DNA of 64,000 nt from Dermacentor variabilis (lineage: Eukaryota > Arthropoda > Arachnida > Ixodida > Ixodidae), in assembly GCF_050947875.1 (NCBI RefSeq), contig NC_134572.1, positions 154,091,105-154,155,104 of the forward strand, given 5' to 3'. Position numbers and translations under genes: made by a program. The notes beneath the pieces were generated by a model. The model searched no databases and was not told where the DNA came from. It was given only the letters and a program-made list of their open reading frames with translations. Of this stretch, positions 50,431 to 61,356 are shown piece by piece (within the stretch, counting starts at the first letter, position 1; every line of letters starts with the position of its first letter).

Positions 50431-50658
50431 CCCACGGTGGTTCCTTAGTGGTTAGCCGTTGCGTTGATAAGCACGAGGTCGGGGGATCAAGTTCTAGCCT
50501 CGGCGGCCGGATTTCGAAACAGGGCAAATGCAAAGAGGGCCGTGTACGATCGATTGGGTGTAAGTTGAAGAACCTCTGGCAGTCAAAATTTATCCGGAGT
50601 CCCCCTCTGCCGCGTACCTCGTAATCAGATTGTGGCTTTCGCACAAGAAACCAGGGTG
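50431..50658 (+). mobile_element. tRNA-headed SINE, diverged near-full copy
   Basis: ACCCACGGTGGTTCCTTAGTGG forms the head, GGGGGATCAAGTTCTAGCC the B-box region, GTAAGTTGAAGAACCTCTGG the body and TACCTCGTAATCAGATTGTG the tail. It is more diverged than the copies at 20117 and 24748, so probably older. Confidence 0.8.
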
Positions 50659-51139
50659 CTTTGTTACTAGTTTAACCCACCATTTACATCATCTTTCTTT
50701 TCGGCCATGCTTGATATTCCTGTTTATCTTTAAACTCAAGTTTTCTTTTTATTATTACACAGCGTTTAGCGTCTGTTATCACGTCTGGTCGAACATGTTT
50801 GCGGATAAACCGAAACAGTTAGTAATACTTGGTTTTTTAATTATTGGTGTCTTGATTAAGAATTTAATTGAGTGATTAAGTATGTGTCGAAATGACAGCT
50901 TGCTGCAGGGTACTTCGAGCTTTGAAAACCAATCAAGTGACTCGGTTTGTGCCCCCACAACATTTTGTATGCATATGCATTTGAAACTGGCATATGTGAG
51001 ACTGGCAATGGGCCCATTAATTTCCATTGCATCAGAATAAACGTTCTACTGCGACACGACGGATACAACGCCCTAAATCTATTGACATACGCTTCATATT
51101 TATTTGCGCACATACCTTTCAATAACGTTTCTCCCTCAG
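50659..51139. other. AT-rich, intron-like, ending in an acceptor-like tract
   Basis: ACGTTTCTCCCTCAG at 51125-51139 precedes the candidate exon. Nothing else is recognised. Confidence 0.4.
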
Positions 51140-51295
51140 CAAGCATCAAGCGATGCCGTCGTCTTTGTTGAGCAAAGAACACCTGCACAAGTCGAGGCTG
51201 GGCTCCAAGGAGTGACCACTACTGCAACCTGGCTTACTCAGGCAAGCTTCACGGAATTCAGATTCCAACGTTTCGTTAGATGTATGCACTTTTAA
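51140..51295 (+). CDS. Candidate exon, unknown protein
   Basis: After a pyrimidine tract and CAG, the frame gives QASSDAVVFVEQRTPAQVEA, then GLQGVTTTATWLTQASFTEF and a stop at 51295. The residue mix and local GC rise look coding compared with the flanks. No family is recognised; the frame also opens from an ATG at 51104 without splicing. Confidence 0.25.
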   Translation, partial: QASSDAVVFVEQRTPAQVEAGLQGVTTTATWLTQASFTEFRFQRFVRCMHF

Positions 51296-52002
51296 GGTAC
51301 ACTAACAATACATGAATGTATAATGGCAATATTTTTGTGGACTGAATTGCTCGAAAAGTTCCACCATTCTACCACACAATTTCTGAAAAAAAAAGTAGCG
51401 AGCTTATTGAGTGATACAAACTCTGATTTTCTTATCTGTGTGACATTAGGCAACGCAATTCACCGCACCTGACCTAAGTAGTAACAGTTAACCTAACCTT
51501 CACATCGCAGTGCAGGAGAAATGCAGGTAACCTTCCTGGGTTTTCAACAGGGCTTCGTTTTAATGGTAACTCTCTTATAGTGAACAGGTCTTGAACCCCG
51601 GATTAGAACGAATGGTGCTGAATCAACATCAGCTATCAACATCAGCTGATCCTTATCAATTCAAATTAAAAGGCCCCTTACCTGGTTTGCTATTTTAACC
51701 CGATAAATGCCTGCGTACGATACACGCTAACAATCGTAACGTATTACACCTCCGAATGCGCTGAAATAATCTGAAATTTTTAAGCGAAATCGTAGCATCC
51801 TTCTGTTTAAGGTAGCCGCACTACCAGCCGGATAGCCGAGGTCAGACGCTGAAGTGCACCTACGTGATTCTCATGGCTGAAACGTAACTCACTGCGACAC
51901 GTGACTTCGCCAATTTCCTAGGCTGCAGCAGTTATAGGCATTAAATAATATGTTACGCTAGATATAATAAAGTTTACAGAAATAATAAACATCGGTAGCA
52001 TG
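51296..52002. other. Unassigned AT-rich
   Basis: No domain, repeat or RNA gene is recognised. Confidence 0.45.
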
Positions 52003-52134
52003 TTACAATCCTGTAACACGTGAAGGCGAAACCCTGCTGGGCAGCACACGTGTGATTGCTGTCTCCGCCGCTTCACCGCCGACTGTTGCCATAACCGGCG
52101 TCGCCGCTTGTTTCTCTTTGACTTTGCGCTCCAT
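52003..52134 (-). CDS. Candidate small ORF or first exon behind a TATA box
   Basis: A 43-codon frame from ATG (complement 52134-52132) to TAA (52005-52003) begins MERKVKEKQAATPVMATVGG. It sits in a GC-rich patch 33 bp downstream, on the minus strand, of a TATA-type element. It may be the first exon of a gene or a chance frame. No family is recognised. Confidence 0.22.
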   Translation of the reverse strand: MERKVKEKQAATPVMATVGGEAAETAITRVLPSRVSPSRVTGL

Positions 52135-52166
52135 TCGCTCAGCAGGTGAATGCAGCACTCCCGATG

Positions 52167-52174
52167 TATTTATA
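52167..52174 (-). promoter_or_regulatory. TATA-box candidate
   Basis: The minus strand reads GGTATAAATACATCGG. A transcription start would fall near 52140, just upstream of the ATG at 52134. TGACGTAG lies about 50 bp upstream of the TATA on the same strand. Confidence 0.3.
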
Positions 52175-52747
52175 CCGCGTTCCAGTGCACGACCATGCTC
52201 CTCAATTCGTTTGAGTCTACGTCATTGTTCGTGTGGCACTGACTTATAACGTTAATCAGGCGTTCTCGCGTACAGCGCGCAAAATCTTCCGCTGCGCGAA
52301 GCGAGTCAGTTCCGCTCAAAACCGTTACCGGAATTGGGCTTCGAAGCAAACACGCAAGGAGAAGAAAAGAAGGTAGGGCGTTGAGGCAGGGCCTTGACGT
52401 TACCCCATGGGAGGCCTGAGCCCGGATCACGTTGAACTTTGCTGGACGTGCGAGAAATTTGTATCCGTTCATTGATAGGGCCCGTGACGTATCAGTTGCG
52501 CGAACCTCCCGCTGTGGTATGGCAGAACGAAGGGCAGGAATTTCAATTGCGGAAGCTGGACGTGGGTAACCAGACAGCCTGTCTGTGTTGGCCGTGAAGC
52601 TCGCCTCCTTAAATCACGCGTGGCGGCACTTTGAATGTTTTTGTCTCTGATACTTTTGAACCAATTTCACAATTCTTGTGGTAGAATTCTCTCTAGAAGA
52701 GACATAAGACCCTCTCCAGCGTGAAGCGAAAATTTCCTATGGGACCT
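52175..52747. other. GC-rich unassigned flank
   Basis: A 100-codon minus-strand frame (52170-52472) has a hydrophobic stretch SFLLLACLL but no recognised domain. It overlaps the candidate promoter and is probably not coding. Confidence 0.35.
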
Positions 52748-53734
52748 CGGGCGCGATAACGTAAAACTATTCCAAAGTTTTCAATTCCAAGTTTGCAATC
52801 AGCCCACTGCGATTGGTCAAAAACTTTTTGGACCCCCCCCCCTTCACCTGTCTCTGACGCGGCGTCACGAAAACCACGATAGCTCCCCATCTGATATGTA
52901 GTGTACACACTGATTATGAATAATTTGACTGAAAAAAACAAAAGTGTGTTATTTCTAATTCGATGCCTTGTTGCCATTAGCCCTCGGTTATTGGTCAAAA
53001 GTTTTCGGGCTGCACCCACTTCACCTGCCTTTCACGCGGCGTCACAAAACCGCAAAAACTTACCAGGTCAATGTGACGCGTACGCGTTAAACATGCATTA
53101 ATATGCCGAACAAAACTGAATTTTCTTCTGAATAGCCGCAGGCTGCCCAGTTCCGAAAGGAATAAAAGATGACTGCCGCCGATCACTTCGGCACTGGCTA
53201 CTCGACCCTGCCGGAGAGTATGGGTTTACTTGCGTGTAATAAAACTTTTTTCGTGGCCGTGTAACGTTTTTGAGAACTTTCGGCACGTTTACGACCTCGT
53301 TCTGCCAACTCTTCTGTACTGAGGATCCGTTTGAGCGTCATTTTTAAGCTTCCGTTACATGCCGCCGCGATTGTCGACGAGACACGGCAGGCATATTAAG
53401 AGAAAGCAGACCAATCGCAGACGCCGCCACCCCCCTCTTCATCCGGTTATCGATATTCACTGCAGTGGCTCGGCCCCATCGAATCCCACTCGACTTGAGC
53501 ATGCTCCACGCCTCTTGTGAGCCAATTAGATAGGACAAGCAGCTCAGTGCAAGCAATGTTATTCGTTTTTCAAGGAAACAAAAGTGACCTCCTATGAACG
53601 CGGGGAGCATTTGATTGGTTTGTTCGTACAACCCTGCGGGTGACCGCCAGATGCTTGCGTCGGCGGTTACGCAAATTTGACGTCAGGAGATTGGAATAAA
53701 AACACATTGGAATAGTTTTACGTTACACGGCCCC
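52748..53734. mobile_element. Non-autonomous TIR DNA transposon, copy 2 (about 987 bp)
   Basis: It begins CGGGCGCGATAACGTAAAAC and ends GTTTTACGTTACACGGCCCC, the inverted equivalent. It has the same internal order as copy 1: the duplicated CCTCGG...TTGGTCAAAA module with GCGTCAC, AATAAAAGATGACTGCC, and TTTGACGTCAGGAGATTGGA near the right end. The frame opened by the shared ATG has stops here. The right end reads CCCCTG. No clear target duplication is seen. Confidence 0.85.
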
Positions 53735-55631
53735 TGGTGAGAGGCACTTTAAGGTGGAAGTGAACGCGCAAACAGTTGTGCTTAAAATGCGAATACGTTA
53801 GGAAAAGTAAATGGGTCAGCGTGAGCAATATATTGAACACTACCTATATGTGTCCGCACGCAAACATGCAGATATTGGCCAGTGATGACGAACTCTCCAA
53901 ATATGCCATGCTGCCTGGCGAAACTGTGTCTGTCACCATTTGCGCTATTCTTTGTCATGGTAACAATGATTTTTTGTGAATGCTATCCTGCAGGCGCAAA
54001 CGTATATATAATAACTGTAGAGCAACGTCACATTGTTCAGGTTAGATGTTCTTTGCATATACACCGTGATCCTATAGTAAAGACAGAGAACTGTTTCTTT
54101 TATCATGAGGAAAGAATCAGAAAAAACACATTGCAAGAAAGAACGAAAAAGTGAAATATAAGAGTGCACATTGTGACTTCGTTTGTTGGTCTGAAGGTGT
54201 ATATAAGCTTCATTGCACTCATAGGCTTTTATACATTTCCTCCTGATAGCCATGACAAAGGTTTCCAGCATGAAGATTTTGGTGGCTTTGGAAATAGTTT
54301 GCCTGCTTCTTTGAGAAATACAAGAGAGTAACGCGGCGGACAGGCAGCCTGCTCGTGGAAATCGGTCGCCTTCTCCAGAACGCCGCCAACCACAACCAAG
54401 AGGTAATATGGTTAAGAAACGGTTTTATTCCGCATGAGAATACTCACTTATGTACTCGCTTAAACGTCCGTAAGTGACGGGGTATGCAAAACCGTAGTAA
54501 AGAGAAGAAAGAATAGCAAAATGTTGACTGTTCTTGGAGGAAATGTATTTCATTTTTCAAGATGGCTTGACGTAATCATGTCCGATTCGGTCGTACCAAC
54601 TTGCGCATCTGTGTCAAGGCCATGGCATTATTGTGGACTTGGTATTATGCAGGTTTCTCGCACATTTACTTCTTTATATAACAGGTTAATACTTGGATAT
54701 TTTTGCTATGCCTTGATGACAATATTTTCAAACCTACGCCTCCACCTAATTGTGGATACCACGTACTAAAGTAGTGGTATCTTAAATTCAATGCAACTCT
54801 ACGAATCGTTCAAATGCGCGCGGGGGTTTGCAGTCGGAAACACCTGTGAGAGCAGGCAGACAAGTCGATGCGAATAGCAAGAAATTAAGCAATAATAAAT
54901 TATGAGGATCGGACGCACTGCGGGAAGTGGCTTAAATTATGTTTTCTTAGGGGCTTGAGAGAAACGAAATCTTTTAGACAAAATTGGCATGCTTATATAA
55001 GACATTTGTTACAACGACAACCATATGAACCTATACTTGTTGACTTCTTTCACAGACACACAAAAGTGTTGTCTCCGAGTCATAGGTGAAAGTGCCACGT
55101 GCGCAATTACGCTAGGCTTCATACGCGTTGGTTCTAATGGATACGGTGCGTAGAAGAAATTGTCCCAACGTGCTATGTGGCGTGAGAGAAATATTAGATA
55201 TGCAGGAATATTTTAGTCCTAAAACAGTTGCAGTATTTAATTTATATTCATGTAGAAACTAAAGGTCAGAAATTGTTGATAATTCGATTTGCTTTCCGCA
55301 TAAGGGATACCAATACCTTTAGCAGCATCCAGCAAAAAAAGAAAAAGATGTATTTGTGTCGACGGCGTTTCAAATGATGTTGCTGCAGCATTAGCGGCCA
55401 TTGCACGCATCAGCCTGATTACGTAAAATAAACTTAAGTCATTCAAAAAGGCAGTCTGGCCGTTAGACAGCCTGTGTTTTCATTCCTTTGATTTCGACAA
55501 AATTCGTCCATTGTGGCAAAAGTTAATATCGTTGCGCGTCTTTTACTGACCTCCAGTGCCCTTCCTTACTTTCAAAAGACCCTAATCAGTGTGCATGCGA
55601 TGATGTGATGCTCTCTCGTTAGATTAGCCAT
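53735..55631. other. Unassigned AT-rich
   Basis: Short frames only. A GC-richer patch at 54330-54440 ends GGTTTTATTCCG and could be an old LTR edge, but no partner was found. Confidence 0.35.
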
Positions 55632-55632
55632 T

Positions 55633-55729
<97 letters not shown>
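55632..55729 (+). repeat. (TAA)n microsatellite, likely the LINE 3' tail
   Basis: About 98 bp of TAA units carry a single AAC interruption. It abuts CTTACTCCACAAAGTTAGT, the 3' end of the minus-strand LINE, whose sense-strand tail would be ATT repeats. Confidence 0.9.
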
Positions 55730-55730
<1 letters not shown>

Positions 55731-55959
55731 CTTACTCCACAAAGTTAGTAAAAGCAATGTGTAAATCAGGGCGGCCAAAGCGACATAGCGGGGTCAAGTG
55801 GCAGTGCCTCACAGGCAGCAGAACCAATAATTATTTTAATTGACATACTTTTCACATTTTATTATTCCGTAGATGAAAAGAAAATGAAAATGAGAGATCT
55901 CAAAACAACGCAAGACATTGAAAAAAAGAATAGAGTAATGTAAGGCAAATAACTGTAAA

Positions 55960-58549
55960 TTCGCCTGAATGGTTTAGTTATATTTCATTTGAACATGGAA
56001 GACACTCATGTTTTATTAAAATATGCAGGAACACAGTAGTATCGTATTCCATTGCCATACCTTATACATTGCCTGGATACGCGGTAAGGATCCGTCGGTC
56101 GCGAACAACGTGCGGGAACGTACACGACCTTGAAGCTACTTTCCCAAAAATGTCTTGGCACATTTGCATCAGTAGTTGAATAAAGTCCGGCATAAGTAAG
56201 GTTTTATAAACGTCACTTTTGACATAAAGGTTCAAATCAAAGCTTATGTTTCTTTAGATAAAATGAAGAATAGAGTTGACCCTAGTCTGCCAATGAATTG
56301 CGCAATGACCATATGATCTTATGCCGTACCTTAATACACTATGACCCAAAGCATGTACAAGAGCTTTTCCAACAGAGAGGGGCATATGATATCTCATTCA
56401 ACACAAATGATACCGCATGAAGTCGTTTACACACACGTTCTAAATGGCAGTTCCAAGAAAGATGACTGGCGTAAGTAAAAATAGAGGTGTTTTACAGAAG
56501 TCACGTAAGCTAAAAGTTTGCGCATATAAGGAGAACATCTAGAATTTAGTAGCACGAACGGATACTCCATGTCTAGTTTTTTTCCAGGGGATTGGTAAAA
56601 TCAATTAGTTTTGGCTTGCACGTAATATTATTAGCTAAATTAGCAGAAAATTAGTCCATAGCTTTCATCAACACTAATTTTATGAGAGTAATAGCACGCA
56701 TATAGGTGGTTGACTGAGCTATACGGAAAGTATAATCTGCGTACTCACACAATCATACAGGCCCCATACCGGGAAGGTCATTCACATAAATATTATATAA
56801 GGGACTGCGTACAGAGCATTGCGGGAGACGCGATTGTGTTAAGAAACAAATTGCTCCTAGCCTGCCTGAGTGAGAAATGCTGGCGGCTGTGTTGCAATAA
56901 ATTTTCCAGGCGCCTCAAGATTGTGACACGAAATCCCAACATGAAAAGGTTCGTTAATTAAATGCATAACTAACGCTATCGAACGCCTGGCTAACGTCAA
57001 GAATGATTGAGCGTGCAACATGATTAAGTTCGACAGTTATGTTTAACACGTCAGAGAGTAATTTTTCAAAAAGTGCCTCTATACCTTTCCCAGAATGAAG
57101 CCCTACGCGAAGGTGATAAAATTCCATTTTTATGCACGAAACTTGTCATTCTCAGCAATAAATGCTTTCTTAATACTTGAACTAAGAAAGGCAACAAAAA
57201 TCTGGGCGACAGTTTCCTGTTCTATTATGTCCTCCTCCAATATAAAGAGGAATAACTACTCCAATTTTACTATTTAGAGGGATTGCATGAGTAAAAAATA
57301 ATATTCTTGATAAACGACAACAAAACAATATTTAAAACACGAAAGATAGCGGAGGACACTTACAGAAATACCATCAATACCTAGTGATTTGTTACTCTTT
57401 AAGCTCAATATAAATAACCTAAGCTCGTCTTCGGCTAGCAGAGGTAAATTCGCAGGGCATAATGTACTATTCTTCAAAATAAATCACGGTGGTAACGGTG
57501 ATGCATTACCTGGCACTAGATAATGAAGTTCTAAAATTGTTAGGAAAGGTATAGTCCTCCACACCAAAATAAGTAAAATGGCATTCGCGCTTACCATGCT
57601 TATTGGCGTCTCTAAGGCTATTTATTAAAGACCATAGTTTTCTCGTATCTGCCGAGCGGATTTAAATGTATCCAGTAAATAAATAAACTTAACGCAACGG
57701 GGCATACTATTTCCCCTATGTATTGCTTCTCTGAATTTATACCGTTTCGCTTCAGAAGCAACATCACGTTTAGTTGGCGCCCAAAGAAGGTCGGTTTCTT
57801 TTACGGCAGCCAGAATTTCTGACGTCATCCATTTGTTTTCCTTATTGCACTGCTAAATGAGTGCGGCGAGGGTGGTCGCCTTCTTAAGTCAGTGTACTAC
57901 ATCTAAAAGCTTGTCGTATATATCGCGTGGCACAGCATTAAAAAAAAGTGTTCCAGTCATAGTTTTCTGAGTAAACGAGCAGCAAATTCATGATCGAAAA
58001 CCTTTGTTTCCACGACAGCATATTCTAATATCAATGTGCTGGAGCGAATATTTATGTTGTCAATGCAGGACGCGGTACGCCGGCCAGATAAGTGCTCTTC
58101 ATGCGTTGCTTTTCAAATAGAAGACGGTGGTCTTAATTTCGACAAGGTGTCAAGGTAATCTACAACTAAGGTAATCTGCAGGGCGTAAAATGACGATACT
58201 GATGTCACCCATTAAGCGAACATAATCTTCATGCGACTGAGCCGAAAAAGCGCGATCGGGTTCTGCTAGAAGCAATCGTTCGTCGAAAAGGGAGGCCGGT
58301 GAACCGCAAACAGAACCATCGACGAGGTAGGCGTGTTTCTTCGGAAGGCAATAACTTCAGCCTGGTGAAAGCTAAAATTTTGCTCTCCTACGGTCAAGGT
58401 AGACCTAACAAATACGGCGACTCCTCCACCTAGTCTTCCTTGACGCGTACAGGAGAATAACACGTAACCTGGTCATGTGTATTGCCTCAAGCAGTCTGCT
58501 GTAACATTTGTTTCTGCTATTACAAGTGCGTCATAGACGGAGCGAGTAG
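55960..58549 (-). pseudogene. LINE ORF2 remnant: endonuclease, RT and C-terminal region
   Basis: Endonuclease: YDALVIAETNV, RQGRLGGGVAVFVRSTLTVG and FSFHQAEVIAFRRN at 58266-58540. Linker: WAPTKRDVASEAKRYKFREA at about 57770. RT: LKSNKSLGIDGISVSVLRYL at 57370, SIILDVSQAFDSVS near 57000, SPLYNIYVNDLPGMGPV near 56790 and a degraded catalytic box (EYADYT, second Asp lost) near 56735. C-terminal signs are ERVCKRLHAVSFVLNEIS and SFKVVYVPARCSRPTDPYRV. Stops and frameshifts make it inactive. Confidence 0.8.
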
Positions 58550-59539
58550 TGTTGCGTACTCGAGGGTAGCGTACCGTACTGCTGCCGAGAAGTAGCGGAG
58601 CCTGCCTATCGAAGCTCGACCGACATTACTTATTGGGTAGCGTGGCGTTGTCGGCGGGCTGCAGGCATCCGGTTGATCATGGCGACCAAGCAGGGGCAAG
58701 ACGATTTGCTAGTGCGAAACTTGCACTGTTTATTGAAAGGTAGTTGAAAGAAAATAAGAAAAGCATGGAGTATGAAGTCTCAAGTATGAAGTATCTCAGA
58801 AGTACATTTCGGAGCCCCTTAAATAGGCTCTCTACAAGTGTGGGCGGGATCTTGCTTCCGTCGATTACACGTGACAGGCACGGAGAGAGGGCCCCTCCTC
58901 CTGCAACACCGTGCACGGGTAGGAGAAGTCGATCCTCTTTTCGACGAATCCGGGGAGAAGGTCGGGTTAATGACCTCTCCGGCGCCGTGGGGTCCGGCCA
59001 GTAGAGGGTAAGGGCATGACGTATCACCCACGGTGCCACGAACATGAGAGGTGAAGGGGATGAGGTAGCACCCACGGTGCCACGACCATCTAGAGGGGCA
59101 GGGGGGACGATCCGGTCGCCCGTGGGCTCCGGCCCAGAGGGTAGTGTGAATGACCTGTCGCCACGTGGTGTCAGACGCCAACCCTAACAGCATCTCCGGC
59201 CGGGGAGGAAGATCCCGACGTGTAGGAGCCAGCAGCCGCTGTACGAGGGATCGGTGTTTCGGTATCAGGATTCCCTGTAGAGGCCACGAACCCTTCGTTC
59301 GTAGCAGGTAGATTCCGGGGAGTGGTCATCCGTCCTCGTGGCGCTCTTGTGAGTTTTCTCCTTGGTCTGGTCCGGTGAAATTGGTCTTTGCAAGCAGGTC
59401 TCGCAACTTTTCGTCTCCTGCGTGGGCAAGCAATCACCCCAGAACAGTGCCGGACCCACAACCACAAAGCAGCGAGCACAAGGCCACTCTCCCCCAAGAC
59501 ACACCCGGCTTTTAACAAGAAAAAAGAAAACCCGCTACA
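58550..59539 (-). repeat. Gypsy 3' LTR, about 990 bp
   Basis: The plus strand begins TGTTGCGTACTC and ends CCCGCTACA. On the minus strand it carries a TATTTAAGGGG TATA-like box near 58820 and AATAAACAGTGCAAG near 58725, in the right order for an LTR. An open frame of 115 codons lies inside (complement 59171-59518) and is probably not coding. Only one copy is present, so boundaries are inferred from termini and context. Confidence 0.6.
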
Positions 59540-59565
59540 CCTTTCTCATTTCCTATGCGCGTCCT

Positions 59566-59583
59566 CCCCCCCCCCCCCCCCCC
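59566..59583 (+). repeat. Poly-C run
   Basis: About 18 C residues lie between the LTR and the pol fragment; length is likely uncertain in any assembly. Confidence 0.85.
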
Positions 59584-59714
59584 TTAACACTAAAATCAGC
59601 CATTTCTTGAAAGCGCTAAGACGAGGTTATTAAAATCAGCTAACAATCGGCTTCACTATGGAAAAACATATGAATGCACGAAAAAAATGCCACGGAAACC
59701 CGGATGAGCATGAG

Positions 59715-60490
59715 GCTTTCGATACTCTAGGGGCAACGACTTAAACCGCCGGCATTGCCGTTAAGCTTACCCTTCTTGTAGCGAATATCGAAGGTGTACT
59801 GTTGAAGAGCCAAGCTCCAGCGCAAAAGACGACCTTTTTCGTAGACATGGACTGCAGCCATGTGAGGGGACAGAGGTCAGTCTCTATGGTGAATCTTGAT
59901 CCAGCTATATAGCAAGCTAGCTTCTGTACCACCCAAACTACGCAGGCGCATTCCTTTTCTGATGCACTGTATGCTTCCTCACGAACTGAACGCTTTCTAC
60001 TGGCGTACAGTACAGGATGTTCGTTCTCGTCATCTTTCTTTTGACAGAGCACCGCCCCCATACCCCTGTCACTGGCATCACACTGAAGAATAAATGGCTT
60101 AGAGCAGTCGGGCGCGTTCAGCACTGGCTGACTCGTTAGTGCGTTCTTCAGCATACTAAAATACTTTTCTTTTGCGTCATCCCACTTTACCGTTTGTGGC
60201 TCTGTTTTTCTATGAGCATCCGTTAAAGGACTTGCAATCTCGGAATACCGCGGAATATATCTTTGGTAATAACCCGCCAAGCCAAGGAATGATCTGATAT
60301 ACCGCTTGGTGCGTGGTTGCGGGAAGTTGTCTATCGCGGTCAGTTTAACCTCGGAAGGCCGACGATGGCCTTGCCTTATTACATGACCTAGATAAGCTAC
60401 CTCCGCGCGCCCTAACTGGCATTTGGGAGCCTTAACAGTTAAGTTGGCCTCTCGGGAATTGCGTAGCAAATATCCTAGGCAACAGGTGAC
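59715..60490 (-). pseudogene. Gypsy pol fragment: RT C-terminal part and RNase H
   Basis: The minus strand reads KCQLGRAEVAYLGHVIRQGH, then FPQPRTKRYIRSFLGLAGYY, the connection domain, CDASDRGMGAVLCQKKDD, EEAYSASEKECACVVWVVQ and ETDLCPLTWLQSM: the standard end of Ty3/Gypsy RT followed by RNase H with its Asp and Glu residues. A one-base loss near 59835 shifts the frame after STKK, with coding resemblance continuing to about 59715. The palm-domain YxDD box and everything upstream are gone. Its function would be cDNA synthesis and RNA removal; here it is dead. Confidence 0.88.
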
Positions 60491-60499
60491 CTTTAGCAT

Positions 60500-61135
60500 A
60501 GGTATTCGTTTCCAGCCTTCTTATAGTAACTGTGTTCTCGGTTGAGTCTCAGGTTAGTTAGGGCGTATATTCTCTGTTCCAGTCTATGGTGCTGTAATAT
60601 ATTGGTGTGTTTCTTGGGAATGGCTTCCTGTTTCGTCAGCTTTCTGATCCCCTCTGGCAGGAAAGCCCGGTCTGTATGCTGTTGGGCTGCGACTCCACCC
60701 GTTTCGTTCCCCGCCAGCGATTCGTGTCGCGTGGTCCAGATGATGTAGGTCTCTGGAAGATCTGCTCCTTAGTTGCAGGTTTCAGTAGTAAGCATGCTCA
60801 AAGCTTGTTCCAAAGTTTCTCGTTTTTGGAAATTCCTGCAGGCTTGGAAGACGCACATAATCACGGCTGAGTCAGTGCACGTGGAAGTGGCGAGCGCGAT
60901 CGCCAGTTCCACTGTGTCCACGCTCCTTTACTGTTTTCGTAGCAGCAGCTTGTTCGTTGCTTTGGCGTGTGCGGCACTCGAGGCGAAGACTGAGCGTTTC
61001 AGATATTTGGCCATATCAGTATAGCGGATGTCCGTGTTCCTCAAGTACTTTTTGGGTAGAGCTTGCGCTCTCACTTGTCTTCGCTCTTTGTGGCGGATGC
61101 GGTACATAGTGTGAGGAATGTATGCCACCACAATG
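60500..61135 (-). pseudogene. I-group LINE RNase H domain fragment
   Basis: In scattered minus-strand frames: RRQVRAQALPKKYLRNTDIR then YTDMAKY (RNase H first Asp region), DTVELAIALATS (Glu region), QACRNFQKRETLEQALSML, TYIIWTTRHESLAGNETGG and, after it, HRLEQRIYALTNLRLNREHS. The order matches the RNase H and C-terminal linker of I-group LINE ORF2 proteins. Stops and frame changes are many. The RT upstream and 3' end are missing. Confidence 0.7.
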
Positions 61136-61356
61136 GCGTCCGGTAAGCAATTTTAGATTCGCTGTTTTGCTTCAATTTCTTCTGCCGGCGGCCATTAATC
61201 ATGACGGTGCTCTAGTGTATGGCCCATTTGGGCCTGTTCCGGTCGTTCGATTTGATTTTCCTTGGAGACTTCTTGTAGCTCGTCCCGCGGATTATGGAGT
61301 CCCAGTTTATTTGGGCGGGCTGTCGAAGCTTTTTGAGAAGCCACAATGACGATCTT

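Larger units (their letters stand above)
55632..58549 (-). mobile_element. Minus-strand LINE remnant (Jockey/CR1-like), 5' cut by a Gypsy LTR
   Basis: From high to low coordinates it shows endonuclease sequence, the reverse transcriptase, a decayed C-terminal region and the microsatellite tail. At 58550 the endonuclease stops abruptly at the end of a Gypsy LTR, so that element appears to have inserted into this LINE. Reading frames are broken repeatedly. It is distinct in sequence from the plus-strand LINE at 31470. Confidence 0.82.
58550..60490 (-). mobile_element. Ty3/Gypsy element fragment: pol piece plus 3' LTR
   Basis: A roughly 990-bp LTR-like segment with TG...CA ends lies downstream, on the minus strand, of RT/RNase H coding sequence. 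Integrase is absent between them, so this is an internally deleted and 5'-truncated copy. A purine tract AAATGAGAAAGG adjoins the LTR start. Its far side joins an I-group LINE fragment at about 60500. Confidence 0.7.
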
